Source: Ostrinia nubilalis
Lineage: Eukaryota; Arthropoda; Insecta; Lepidoptera; Crambidae
Reading direction: 5' to 3'
DNA length: 64,000 bases
NCBI RefSeq assembly: GCF_963855985.1
Contig: NC_087118.1
Coordinates: 10,312,501 to 10,376,500, forward strand
Positions 52,499 to 63,610 of the stretch are shown piece after piece. A program made the position numbers and the translations under genes. Under the pieces are notes generated by a model that was given only the letters and a program-made list of their open reading frames with translations, searched no databases and had not been told where the DNA came from. The first letter of the stretch is position 1. The number at the start of each line of letters is the position of its first letter.

Positions 52499-53421
52499 TC
52501 GACTCTTGGCAGGAAAACGATAAAACTCTACTAGAATCAGCATGGCGTAAATCGACCTTAAAAACATACGGAACGGCGTGGGAAAAGTGGCGCGCGTGGT
52601 CTGAGGGAAAATGTGTAGTGGATGACCCAGCCCCTGAGCACCTGGCCATGTTTATGTCCTACCTGCACAATGAGACTAAGTTGGCGCCAAATACGATTGC
52701 CGTCCACAAATCGGTTATTTCAACCTTTGCCAACCCAGTAAAATCAGAGGCATTATCTGGACACTCATTAGTAAAGCAAATGATGAAAGCCATATCGGTT
52801 ACAAAACCTCCTCCTAGAAAGTCAACTACCTGGGATGTGGGGATATTAATTGAATATCTTCAACATTATAATATCGATGTTGAAAGCATATTTCAAGTTT
52901 CACGTCATACTGCTGCGCTTTTGCTACTGTGTTCAGGACGAAGGATACATGACCTCACACTATTGGACATAAGCTCAGAGTTCTTTGAGGATGCGAACGA
53001 CTACATCGTATTGTGGCCCAAGTTCGGCTCTAAAACAGACTCTTCAACCTATCGACAAGCTGGGTGGAGGTTGTCAAATGAGGGACCAAATAAGCTCAAC
53101 CCTGTTGTGTGGATCAAAACACTTATTAGCCTATCACAAAAGCGAAGAAGTGCTAGGCAGAATTTGAACAGCCTATTTATCACCACAAGGGGTAAAGTCA
53201 ATGTGGCCTCACAAACTGTAATAGCAGGCTGGTTGAGGACTCTGTTTTGGGAAGCCAACATTCAAGATTCTCCAGGCAGCTTTAGAGCCGCAGTAAATTC
53301 CAACATGTGGTTGAAGCACCATATCAACATTGATGAAATATTAGCGCGAGGAAACTGGAGAAGCAAAGATACATTTATCAAGCATTATTGCAAAGCTTTA
53401 CAACGATCTCAATCATTTTGA
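52225..53421 (+). CDS. DIRS-like tyrosine recombinase
   Basis: In DIRS elements this enzyme replaces the DDE integrase and inserts circular cDNA by site-specific recombination. The N-terminal SAM-like part starts near 52472 (MEGSGWAHLVDSWQENDK; STLKTYGTAWEKWRAW). The catalytic part shows the first Arg in LLCSGRRIHDL and the HxxR-equivalent block in PGSFRAAVNS, where Gly occupies the His position. A Trp-Arg block (RGNWRSKDTF) and the nucleophile Tyr in FIKHYCK follow. The frame is intact. The first 80 residues overlap the RT frame and are probably not translated. Confidence 0.85.
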   Translation: MALPTRMDFPSTASHTSNITAPEKEFRTVPISGSKMGENFLENGTEPKSPQPTADNLQPTPTPGGSADRETTTHFRETTFAGMEGSGWAHLVDSWQENDKTLLESAWRKSTLKTYGTAWEKWRAWSEGKCVVDDPAPEHLAMFMSYLHNETKLAPNTIAVHKSVISTFANPVKSEALSGHSLVKQMMKAISVTKPPPRKSTTWDVGILIEYLQHYNIDVESIFQVSRHTAALLLLCSGRRIHDLTLLDISSEFFEDANDYIVLWPKFGSKTDSSTYRQAGWRLSNEGPNKLNPVVWIKTLISLSQKRRSARQNLNSLFITTRGKVNVASQTVIAGWLRTLFWEANIQDSPGSFRAAVNSNMWLKHHINIDEILARGNWRSKDTFIKHYCKALQRSQSF

Positions 53422-53424
53422 ATC

Positions 53425-53640
53425 ATTTTGATCAGAACTTTGATCTTCTGCTAATTTTTCAAAATTAATAACGCTTGAAGTGCATTCTATGGTATCCACT
53501 CGGGATAATGCGTCTGCGACAATGTTATCTTGACCGCTTACATGTCGAATATCCGTGGTAAACTCACTTATAAATAACAACTGTCTGACCCATCTCGGGC
53601 TCTCTTTGTTGTTATTTTTACCTAATTTTGAGAAAGCAAA
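53425..53640 (-). pseudogene. Second gypsy element: end of RNase H
   Basis: Minus-strand codons give IRHVSGQDNIVADALSR, the hallmark end of gypsy RNase H, then a short acidic tail ending at the DIRS junction near 53425. The codons upstream in the gene are at 60068-60896: the gap is exactly the LTR element 53641-60067. Confidence 0.85.
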
Positions 53641-54168
53641 TGTAATGATTTTAGAATTTATATTGTATTTTATACGATTATTGGTTACTTTTAAATAGTT
53701 ATTGCAACAATTTTAGTATTTGTATTGTATTTTAGAAGAACCCAAAAACCCATTATTAAATTAAAATACTTTATTTGATTACTTCCTAGGCATTTTGCAG
53801 ACATTAGAATGATTTTAGAATTTATTTTGTATTTAATCCAATTATTTCATATTTATTATTTAATTTAATTATTTTAGATTTTTATTGTATACATTTTAGT
53901 ATTTTAAAAATTAAGAAAACAGCTAATTATGAAATAAGTATTGCATTTGACTAGTTCCGGAGCATGCCGTCGATAAGTCGTTTTGAACCGGTTGACTTTC
54001 ACTGATGGAAGGGGAAGTTACCTTATCGCTGGCATGCCGCTGGACAGTCAGTTCGATTTGAGCGTTCGAAGCGAGAGGTACTATTAGGTTGACGTCATAA
54101 TGTCGGAATTGTGTAAATCAGTGGTGCTGAAATACAAGTTCAACAACCTACAAGAGTGTTCCATTTCA
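53641..54168 (+). repeat. LTR, left copy
   Basis: Starts TGTAATGATTTTAG and ends CATTTCA. AT-rich first half, then a GC-richer block (GGAGCATGCCGTCGATAAG) that probably holds promoter and R/U5. Confidence 0.93.
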
Positions 54169-54305
54169 ACTCAGAAGTGGTACGTGATCTACAGCTCATA
54201 AGGTACGTCTTTATTTATTTGGTTAAAAAGTAATTGATTTTAAAAGTTCAAGTAGAAAAACGTATGAATATTCCGTTTAATGCATGAAATAGTTATTTTT
54301 AAAAA

Positions 54306-55868
54306 ACGAGGCTAGACGCGCCTCCAGTTTATCAGGCTAGATGCGCCTTAGACTATGACTAAGACTATGACTATGACCATGACTATGACCATGACTAAGA
54401 CTTAGTATAACGATGTTAGACTCACCTCTAGTTTATCAGGCTGGATGCGCTTTTGACTATGACTAAGTATATCAAGGCTAGATGCGCCTTTGATTATGAC
54501 TAAGTATAACAAGGCTAGATGCGCCTTTGACTATGACTCAGTACAACGAGGCTAGACGCGCCTCCAGTTTGATAGGCTAGATGCGCCTTAGACTATGACT
54601 ATGACTATGACTTTGACCATGACTAAGACTTAGTATAACAAGGCTAGATGTGCCTTTGACTATACTAAGTATAACAAGGCTAGATGCGCCTTTGACTATG
54701 ACTAAGTATTACAAGGCTAGATGCGCCTTTGACTATGACTCAGTACGAGGCTAGACGCGCCTCCAGTTTGATAGGCTAGATGCGCCTTAGACTATGACTA
54801 TGACTTTGACCATGACTAAGACTTAGTATAACGAGGCTAGACGCGCCTCCAGTATAATAGGCTAGATGCGCCTAAGACTATGACTATGACTTTGACTATG
54901 ACTAAGTATAACAAGGCTAGATGCGCCTGTGACTATGACTTAAGTATAACAGGGCTAGATGCGCCTTTGACTATGACTAAGTAAAACAAGGCTAGATGCG
55001 CCTTTGACTATGACTATGACTATGACTATGACTGTGACTGACTTAGTATATCGAGGCTAGACGCGCCTCCAGTTTATAAGGCTAGATGCGCCTTTGACTA
55101 TGACTAAGTATAACAAGGCTAGATGCGCCTTTGACTATGACTAAGTATTACAAGGCTAGATGTGCCTTTGACTACGACTAAGTATAACGAGGCTAGATGC
55201 GCCTGTGACTATGACTTAAGTATAACAAGGCTAGATGCGCCTTTGACTATGACTAAGTAAAACAAGGCTAGATGCGCCTTTGACTATGACTATGACTATG
55301 ACTGTGACTGACTTAGTATATCGAGGCTAGACGCGCCTCCAGTTTATAAGGCTAGATGCGCCTTTGACTATGACTAAGTATAACAAGGCTAGATGCGCCT
55401 TTGACTACGACTAAGTATAACAAGGCTAGATGCGCCTTAGACTATGACTATGACTAGGACCATGACCATGACTATGACTGTGACTGACTTAGTATATCGA
55501 GGCTAGATGCTCCTCCAGTTTATTAGGCTATATGCGCCTTAGACTATGACTAAGTATGAGATGTAGAGGCTCCTTAAGAACAAAATATTCGACCATTTGT
55601 AAGTACTATTAATTAGTCTAAACGAATAAAGATATTTTGACTTTTGGCTTTGACTATAACTATGACTGTGACCATGACTATGACTTAGTATGAGGCTAGA
55701 CATTCCTCCAGTTTATCAGGATAGATGCGCTTTTGAATATGACTAAATATAACGAGGCTAGACGCGCCTCCAGTTTAATAGGCTAGATGTGCCTTGGACT
55801 ATGACTATGACTTAGTATGACGAGGCTAGACGTGCCTTCAGTTTATCAGGCTAGATGCGCCTTAAGGG
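54306..55868. repeat. Satellite-like tandem array inside the LTR element
   Basis: The common unit is 37 bp (core GGCTAGATGCGCCTTTGACT, then ATGACTAAGTATAACAA). It is interspersed with a longer variant having GGCTAGACGCGCCTCCAGTTT and with runs of the hexamer GACTAT. GGCTAGAYGCGCC is the constant 13-mer. Higher-order order is visible: blocks at about 54900-55100 and 55195-55400 repeat each other. Confidence 0.95.
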
Positions 55869-57756
55869 CCCCATTGTTTAGGATGTCTCTAGAATAAAAA
55901 GCCTTCTATTGCTGACATAACAAGGAAGCCGTGAGTTGTGTGTGTAGGTCGTACTGAATAAAATACAAATATAAATACAAAATCTTTATTTGTGATGCAT
56001 AAGTATAATAGAAACATGTCGCAATGGTATTTTACTACACTTTGCTCAGGGAGCATAATATTATTTGTCAAACAAAAGATTTTTAGATTTATTTTTGAGA
56101 TTTAGATTTTTGGAAAAGACATAAATCAAACTTTTGCTTAATATAACATGAACATAGCTTCCATATGATGTTGAGTTGATGCTGGTCAGACACAGTTTAT
56201 TTCGTCGAGTACTTTATTTCACAGTTGAGTACAACGACTACTGAAGATGGAGCTCGTATACCGCCAGGGACACCCGTCAGCTGACGATGAAATAAGCGTA
56301 CTAAGCGAACGAAGTTGTCGTCGTCGTCCAGTAAGAAGGCGCCACCACGATTGTCTTCTATGGGGCCAAGGTTGAAGAAAAATACGCGAAGGAGCTCATC
56401 TTCTTCCAGCTCTACTGAAAGAGCAGTGCCACATGAGGTTCGTAAAATTTCTGGTAGACTCTAGTGAAGAAAAGTGCCTATTTTTTTATTGGTAGTTTTT
56501 ATTTATTGCGCACACATTATGAAATATTACGCATACCTACAGTAAAATGGGAATATTAGCTTATGTAGTAAATCTTTAATAGTAATAATTAAAGGTAATA
56601 ATAAAGTATTCGATTATAACGTTTAGATTAACGTTAAAGTAAATGTGCAAAAAAAAATTATTTTTTAAAAATATTTTTACACAAGTAAAGTGAATTAATT
56701 AATGATTCGTTTATTTTAAAATTGTCCTCGGTTCGGACTTTCGGTGGGTTCTTTTGCCAAGTACAATATCTTGTCTATAGATCTATAATTCCACTTCAAA
56801 AATATATTTCGAATATGAAACGTCAAGGTTCCATAATGAGCAGAAGTTTAAAGTTTTTCTTTTAGTAGTCTTTTATTTTTGACAATTTTGTGAGCGCTAT
56901 TATAATAGCTAATGCAAGTAAGAGAATTTTGTCTTTGACTTAGACATTGCAAAAGTTAATTGGCTTAGCTAAAGGAACTACGGACGTCTGAGAGGAAATT
57001 TTGAATCCTGCTACTTGAAAGGATGAACAGTTTACGTAATTATTTTTATGACAAAAAAATCTATGAGACTGTTTTGGTAAATGAAAAATCCTTTTAAGTG
57101 TTGGTAGTGAGTGCACTTGTTGACGCAAAACCGATGCTGAAACTAAGTATAGTTTGGCGGATCATTTCAATATCAATTCCAATTGTAAAAGTTGTGGTCA
57201 ATCATCAGTCATACCTCTATAGAGCTAATATAAACAAAAATGTTGATGAGATTGACGCTGTTATAGAAGTGTTAGTGATTGATGATGTATAGCAGACTTC
57301 ACTGACAATGGACGATTTGACACCGATATTGATTCGATATTACAATTTATTAAAGACATTCTGATCTTGAAAGCTTAATTAATCTGAAATGACCTGTAAA
57401 TTACCATTTTTGGTCGGATTGTATTTAAGAAAAGTAGTTTGATTAAATTCACAAAATAGCGACGTCACTTGCTTGTCGTGCCATACGAAATCTATGGGAG
57501 TTTGATTTAACAGTTTTTAAAAGTACGTCAATTGACTGGCGGTGTCAACACGTCTATCGGTCAAAACTTCACGCAACTGCAATTTCTCACGGTTTTGAAT
57601 ACTGACATTCTATAAAATTCCTGGTCAGAATATTTTCGAGAGCCTCGAAAATGACGGACACAAGTAAATACCAGTTAACATAAATTTCTGGTTTTACAGA
57701 GGATAGTTTCTGGCGTTTACAGTTGCCTTTCGATTTAAAATTTTAAAATAACTTGA
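55869..57756. other. AT-rich interior of the LTR element
   Basis: No intact gene. A 38-codon frame at 56247-56363 (MELVYRQGHPSADDE, then Arg-rich) could be a gag start remnant. 57098-57292 has a protease-like decay (SALVDAKPMLKLS; INKNVDEIDAVIEVLV), weakly similar to a gypsy protease. Both are guesses. Confidence 0.35.
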
Positions 57757-57800
57757 CACCTGGCGAGCTTAAGGCCGTGGGTTCGATTCCCGCCTTAGGC
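57757..57800 (+). other. tRNA-like T-arm / B-box sequence
   Basis: GTGGGTTCGATTCCCGC forms a standard T-stem and seven-base loop and matches the Pol III B box (GGTTCGANTCC). No matching acceptor or D-arm upstream, so it is not a complete tRNA. It may be a tRNA or SINE relic. Confidence 0.5.
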
Positions 57801-58429
57801 GGTTCTATATTTTCAAGTGATATTTTATAATGCGAATAGCTTTCCGCCGAGGGTTCTTCCGCGTGGAATTTTGTTTGTCACAGTTGTTTGTTTTGTATGT
57901 TATGTATGTAAATTAAACAGGGGGCCAAGTACCGGGTGTTTAAGAGCCTTTTTAATTCACAACGGCAAAGGTGAAATCGTTTTTGGTAATTTGTCGCCTA
58001 GTCCAATAACACTTAAAGCAAATATTTTAATAGCTACTTCAATGCTTTTTGGAGCATGTCCAATATGTCATGTAAATCGAATTGTAAAAGACCCCTCAGC
58101 TATGGATACTCTCGATAGAGCTGATATTATGACTAAGCCCGGACTTAGTTCCGACATGTTCTGGTTAGTTAGATAAGCTTTATACTCTTTTGTGAAATTA
58201 TCGCGATTGTATTGCTATAAATCTGACTGAGATAGGACGTACACGTGCAGTCTTTGATGTCAGGATGAAAAATAATGTGCAAATACCACCATTACCACTT
58301 ATCTCATTACAAAAGAAAACCATAGATGACTAACTTGATCCAATGCTATGATTATCAATATTATTCAGGACTCTAAATCATATTTAAGTCAGATCTTGAT
58401 GATAAAGAGAAAAGTCTTCAAAGTTCTGT

Positions 58430-58680
58430 AGCAGTCACTTACTTTAGTCGACCCAAAGACAGGCGACCCCTGAGGAAAGACATCTTCAATGAAAGACAAC
58501 TTCTATGAGTTAGAGACACTAGCTGTGGTGTGTGTGCTAAAAAAAAAGGTATATCTTTTAGGACTTAAAAGTTTCTACTGGTTATGCTGCCTTAAGAACC
58601 ACGTTAAAAAAAAAAGAAGAAATTTAGTTCCGCGAATAGTCCAAATACCAAAATTTAGTCATAGAATCTGACGACAACCC
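58430..58680 (+). pseudogene. Decayed gypsy RNase H in the LTR element
   Basis: AVTYFSRPKDRRPL and, in another frame, YELETLAVVCVL then KVYLLGLKS follow the gypsy RNase H pattern. The gypsy at 13158-26406 has YELETLAVVRAL at the same place, so the two may be relatives. Frames are broken several times. Confidence 0.6.
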
Positions 58681-59539
58681 ATCCAAACATCGTAATCTCT
58701 TCAAATAGCAGATACAGTAAGGTTGATATCAAATTATTTTTAGTGGTCCCACGTACAGCTAGATGGCAAATATGTTGCGCTTATCGTGATGAAATCGAGC
58801 ATCACAGACATTCAGAAACACATAATAAAAGGACACTGTAATTGTACCTATTGGTTTCAAACACTTGGTAAATTTGTAAAGAAGAAAATTATGTTAAGGC
58901 CTTAGAAATACATAATTCTGACGAAAGTACCTTTAGTGTTAATCATAAATCGTGACCATAATTCATTATTTGCCAGATTACGGTTACAAATGGATATAAT
59001 TGGATATAATATTAACGTTTTGACATGTTCTTATAAACTTAATAACTTTCACATGGCAGTCATGGCAAGATACACTGTAATTAAATTGATTATGTACTAA
59101 CATCTAATGGACGTGTATTTATGTGAAATAAAAATTTGGATTTAAAAAGAGTAGTTTCCAATATATTCGATATGGTAGTTTTGAGAAAATTATAAAGTAA
59201 AACGATTAATATCTGAATTTCATGCAAATATCCGTTATTGGTTATAAAATAAGTCATTACGAATAATATAGATTAGGTGAAAATGTATAGTGTGTATAAG
59301 TGCCTACAAGATTTTTCTCCCTTTCTTAACATTTGTTACTGGTTTAATATGAAGAATATAGTTTCTAAAATGCATTATTAATGTTAAAACACTTGTTAAC
59401 AAGTTGTCATAGAATTGTTTATCATTCTACTATATATGCTTCATATTGTAATATTGTTTGAAAAGTAATATTAATGATTTTAGAATAAATCCTTATTAGA
59501 CGTGAATGCCGGGAGGCATCACGGTGTCGGATGGCCGAA
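58681..59539. other. AT-rich non-coding interior up to the right LTR
   Basis: Nothing recognised. The last 30 bases (with GGGAGGCATCACGG) are purine-rich in part and occupy the polypurine-tract position. Confidence 0.4.
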
Positions 59540-60067
59540 TGTAATCATTTTAGAATTCATATTGTATTTTATACGATTATTGGTTACTTTTAAATAGTTA
59601 TTGCAACAATTTTAGTATTTGTATTGTATTTTAGAAGAACCCAAAAACCCATTATTAAATTAAAATACTTTATTTGATTACTTCCTAGGCATTTTGCAGA
59701 CATTAGAATGATTTTAGAATTTATTTTGTATTAAATCCAATTATTTCATATTTATTATTTAATTTAATTATTTTAGATTTTTATTGTATACATTTTAGTA
59801 TTTTAAAAATTAAGAAAACAGCTAATTATGAAATAAATATTGCATTTGACTAGTTCCGGAGCATGCCGTCGATAAGTCGTTTTGAACCGGTTGACTTTCA
59901 CTGATGGAAGGGGAAGTTACCTTATCGCTGGCATGCCGCTGGACAGTCAGTTCGATTTGAGCGTTCGAAGCGAGAGGTACTATTAGGTTGACGTCATAAT
60001 GTCGGAATTGTGTAAATCAGTGGTGCTGAAATACAAGTTCAACAACCTACAAGAGTGTTTCATTTCA
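59540..60067 (+). repeat. LTR, right copy
   Basis: Starts TGTAATCATTTTAG and ends CATTTCA. Same length as the left LTR. Confidence 0.93.
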
Positions 60068-60896
60068 CAAATGTTAATGGCTTATGGTCTGTGAAAATGA
60101 TTAATTCTTTACCTTCGAATAAGCTTCTAAAATGTTCCATGGCTAAAAATATTGCGAGTAACTCCCTGTCATACGTGCTATATTTTATTTGTGTCTCATT
60201 CAGTTTGCGTGAAAAATATCCAAGCGGATTCCATTGACCGTCCACGTACTGTTGCAAAACGGCTCCTACGCAACTATTCGACGCGTCAGCGAAAAGGGCA
60301 AATGGCACGTCAATAGACGGGTATGACAACGTGACTGCCTCTATGAGTTTATTTTTGCACTCCGAGAATGCTTGATCGGCATCCGGTGTCCAACATATTA
60401 ATGTCTTGTCATTTTTTTTAGCGTTACCAATGAAACTATCTAATATTTTTAAATATTCGGCAGCTTTAGGTAGGTGATTCCTATAAAAGTTTACCATTCC
60501 TAAAAATTTTCGTAACTGACTTACATTTTCAGGTTTTGGATATTCTAAAATTGCTTTAACTTTTGTTTCTAATGGTCTAATACCTTTCACTGTGACTTCA
60601 TAACCCAAAAATTCTATACTCGTTGCCTTGAATGTACATTTCTCTAAATTAATTGTTATACCGTATTCATCCAACCGTTTAAATATTTGTTCTAAGTGTT
60701 CGTTGTGTGTTTTATCATTTGCTGACGCAATCAAAATATCGTCGCAGTAACAGTACACGAAGTCTAAACCTGATAATACTGAGTTAGTCATAAAACGTTG
60801 GAACGTTTGGGAAGCGTTTCTCAAACCAAAGGTCATGCGTTCAAAAGACAATGCCGGAAATTGGCGTCTTTTTTTTTTCGCGCGGCCATCGACCAA
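60068..60896 (-). pseudogene. pol: Second gypsy element: RT and RNase H
   Basis: The RT has FGLRNASQTFQRFM, the active site YCDDILIAS, EFLGYEV and LRKFLGMVNFYR. RNase H has LFADASNSCVGAVLQQY and FTDHKPLT, where the LTR element cuts in. The first 15 residues (KKKRRQF region) do not fit the family, so the true RT piece starts near 60860. The N-terminal half of RT is missing. Confidence 0.9.
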
Positions 60897-61284
60897 ACTT
60901 TGTTTTTTAATTACAAAATAGTGTAATAAACCAAACTTACTATAGCATGTATACCTCTAAACTCAGTCTGAACTGAGTTACGAGCATTAGAAGTTTGATG
61001 ATTTTCATACTAGATTTGCTTTTTGCGCGCAAAGTTTTGTAAGAAATTGCAACAAAATAGTGAGATTGTATGTGTAAACAAACAATACCATCCATTAAAA
61101 GCTCCAGACATCAGTATGGAGCAGAATCAGAGTGCAGAATCAACCATGCATTCGAGTGAACCAGCCATCGCTTCACTCGACCATATTAGAGGGAATGTAA
61201 CGACCCGCCTCAATACGCCACCACCCCAGAGACATTTTAGTGAGAATGACAATACCAAGTTATCTCTTAGAGAGAAAAAAATAA
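60897..61284 (+). other. Unplaced segment with a small open frame
   Basis: A frame at 61116-61292 (MEQNQSAESTMHSSEPAIAS; RLNTPPPQRHFSENDN) is open and hydrophilic but unrecognised. It does not fit gypsy pol, although it lies between gypsy pieces. A hairpin word pair CTCAGTCTGAACTGAG is near 60962. Confidence 0.3.
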
Positions 61285-63245
61285 ATAAATAAATAAATAA
61301 TAATAAAGCTAAGTAACAGTCCAGATTGAGAAGCATGACACTATAACATTTTAGAAAATTAGATTAGTTTATACATTACTTTTCATAGCACGATTTTAAT
61401 TCTTTTTAGTGCGAGCATGAGAGGACCATAATCCTACTCCCAGGATGACTTATCATTAAGAAAATCTCGAGTTGTATAATAGGCTTTTTTAAGCATGTGA
61501 TCTTTAACTATACCTTTAAATTTATTGTACGGTAGCTCTTTATATTTATCAGGGACTTTGTTATAAAAATGGATACCTTGTCCCATAAAGGTGGCAAACA
61601 CTTTATTAAGTCTAAAAGCGGGTATAGCCAATTTATTTTTATTTCTAGTATTGATTTGGTGAATATCACTTTTCTTTTTGAATTCATTAATATTTTGTTG
61701 AATAAATAGAATACAGTTTAAGATGTATTGTGAAGCGGCCGTGAGAATGCCAATTTCTTTAAACAATTCTCTAAGGGATGCTCTTGCTTTCATTTTATAC
61801 AAGTATCTTATGGCACGTTTTTGCAGAATAAATATTGTTTCAAAATCTGCAGCTTTGCCCCATAGCATGATTCCATATGACATTAGGCTATGAAAGTAGC
61901 TAAAGTAGACTAAGCGAGCTGTTGAAACATCGGTTAATGACCGTATCCTTTTTATTGCAAAAGCCGCTGAGCTGAGCTTTCCCGCCAGAGTTTCTATATG
62001 GGGGCCCCACTGGAGTTTTGAATCCAGGGTAATTCCCAGAAATACAGTAGATTCTACCAGATCGATTGCATTATTATTAAGTTCTATTTGGGTACTAACT
62101 GTTTTTACGTTAGGCAAAGAGAATTTTATACATTTTGTTTTCTTTGCATTCAGTTGTAGATTATTTGTAGTGAACCAACTTAAAACTCTTGTTAGTGCAT
62201 TATTTACATCGTCAAAGTTATTTTTACTTCTATCAATATTAAAAATCAAAGATGTGTCATCAGCAAATAACACGATTTCGCAAGAGTCTTTAACAAAATA
62301 TGGTAGATCATTAATGTATATAAGAAACAAGAATGGACCCAGAATGGACCCCTGCGGAACTCCCATTTTCACAGGTGACCCAGAAGACAAAACACCATTT
62401 ATGTCGACTTTTTGAACTCTAAAGTTTAAATAGGATTGTATTAAATCCAAAGCCGAGTCCTTTACCCCATAATAGTGCAGTTTGCGAATTAGCGTTTGAT
62501 GTTCTACGCAGTCAAAAGCTTTTGAGAGATCACAGAAGACCCCTAGTGCATTTTGAGAACTCTCCCAAGCCTCGAAGATATGTTTAAGTAGTGCAACCCC
62601 GGCATCGGTGGTAGAACGACCCTTGGTAAAACCATATTGTTCACTATGAAATAGTTTATTAGAGCCAAAGTGAATCATAAGTTGCTCCTGTATGATTTTT
62701 TCAAAAATCTTGCTCAAAGCGGGCAAGATAGAAATGGGTCTATAATTGCCAGGGTCGGTTTTGCTACCAGACTTAAATAATGGCATTAGTCTACTGTGTT
62801 TCATGAGGTCGGGGAAGATTCCCTTCTCTATGCAATTATTGAATATTATCGCTAACTGTGGGGAAATTATATCAATAATGTGTTTGACTATCTTGACAGA
62901 GATGCCCCAGATATCAGTTGTACTCTTTACATTTAAAAGATTAAAAGTTTTAGTGATATCTAATGGAGTAATATGTTTAAAAGAGAAGTGCGAGTCACAG
63001 GGTGTCACGTGGGTTTTCAATATTTCTTCAGCCTCGGAGGGAGATGACTTTAAGTTGGCAGTTGTTGCTGAAGCTATATTAACAAAAAATTTGTTAAAAG
63101 CTTCTGCTACATCTTTATCTGCAGATATCAAATTATCGTGAACTTTGAGAGAAAAGTCATTATCTCTTGGTTTTAGTTTACCAGTCTCTCGGTTGATAAC
63201 ATTCCAAGTTTCTTTTATTTTATTACTGGCGTATTTTATTACTTT
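61285..63245 (-). mobile_element. 5'-truncated CR1-like LINE
   Basis: The RT domain is followed by a 3' UTR and a (TTTA)n tail (plus-strand AAAT repeats near 61277-61305). The 5' break at about 63245 abuts the gypsy protease. It is inserted in the second gypsy element. Confidence 0.85.
61434..63131 (-). CDS. CR1-like LINE reverse transcriptase (partial ORF2)
   Basis: 565 residues from the first ATG. The frame is open further up to about 63245 (KETWNVINRETGKLKPRDND). RT blocks in order: NYRPISILPALSKIFEKI, EQYGFTKGRSTTDAGV, FCDLSKAFDCVEH, MGVPQGSILGPFLF and the active site LFADDTSLIF, then AKKTKCIKF and LGITLDSKLQWGPHI. The C-terminal domain is full to the stop at 61434. No stops or shifts within the frame. 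The endonuclease is missing through 5' truncation. CR1/Daphne-type by overall look; clade not firmly assigned. Confidence 0.88.
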   Translation of the reverse strand: MISADKDVAEAFNKFFVNIASATTANLKSSPSEAEEILKTHVTPCDSHFSFKHITPLDITKTFNLLNVKSTTDIWGISVKIVKHIIDIISPQLAIIFNNCIEKGIFPDLMKHSRLMPLFKSGSKTDPGNYRPISILPALSKIFEKIIQEQLMIHFGSNKLFHSEQYGFTKGRSTTDAGVALLKHIFEAWESSQNALGVFCDLSKAFDCVEHQTLIRKLHYYGVKDSALDLIQSYLNFRVQKVDINGVLSSGSPVKMGVPQGSILGPFLFLIYINDLPYFVKDSCEIVLFADDTSLIFNIDRSKNNFDDVNNALTRVLSWFTTNNLQLNAKKTKCIKFSLPNVKTVSTQIELNNNAIDLVESTVFLGITLDSKLQWGPHIETLAGKLSSAAFAIKRIRSLTDVSTARLVYFSYFHSLMSYGIMLWGKAADFETIFILQKRAIRYLYKMKARASLRELFKEIGILTAASQYILNCILFIQQNINEFKKKSDIHQINTRNKNKLAIPAFRLNKVFATFMGQGIHFYNKVPDKYKELPYNKFKGIVKDHMLKKAYYTTRDFLNDKSSWE

Positions 63246-63610
63246 TATTCTTTTATTTTATCACATATTATGAAAGTCCACTTGAAAGGTCTCCTCAAAT
63301 TTAGGTCAAGCGTGAGTGTTTTGGTTCCGTAGGTTTTTATTTCCGTGCCGTTTGCTGCGAACAATTTAAAGTTAGAGTTAAGACACAGTTCCTGTTTATT
63401 TTTAATTACTGATTTGGGCAAAACGGATACATGCGCACCTGAATCAATTAAAAATTTTATGCGAGAAATTCTGTCACTTACTATCAGGCGGTAGTCCTTC
63501 ATCGTGCAGCCTCCCGCCGTCTGCTGCACCTCATCTAGTTTCCCGATGACGTTGATGGCGGGGCCTGCGATGGTGTTGCAGGTTTCCTCCAGTTGCACGG
63601 CGGTACACAC
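63246..63610 (-). pseudogene. Second gypsy element: protease region
   Basis: Aspartic protease motif FLIDSGAHVSVLPKS near 63440. It follows gag in an overlapping frame (63535-63610). The frame ends at the LINE junction (TFIICDKIKE), so the end of protease is lost. Confidence 0.85.

Larger units (their letters stand above)
53641..60067. mobile_element. Non-autonomous LTR element carrying a satellite array (6,427 bp)
   Basis: 528-bp LTRs (53641-54168 and 59540-60067), each TG...CA, differ at only about five positions. The 4-bp target duplication CAAA (53637-53640 and 60068-60071) is exact, and removal restores the host gypsy frame. The interior has no usable gag or pol. It holds a 1.5-kb tandem array, AT-rich filler and decayed gypsy RNase H-like codons. 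A CAGAAGTGG string follows the left LTR, like the gypsy at 13158-26406. Confidence 0.92.

Noticed and set aside
54306..55868. Repeat-spacer pattern reminiscent of a CRISPR array
   Set aside because: Spacers are themselves repeated (GACTAT runs), unit lengths vary, the sequence is eukaryotic and lies between LTRs.
57757..57800. tRNA gene
   Set aside because: Only the T-arm is present; no acceptor pairing, anticodon arm or D-arm can be drawn.
61023..61292. Gypsy pol fragment between protease and RT
   Set aside because: The translation lacks any pol motif in all frames I read; left as an unplaced segment.
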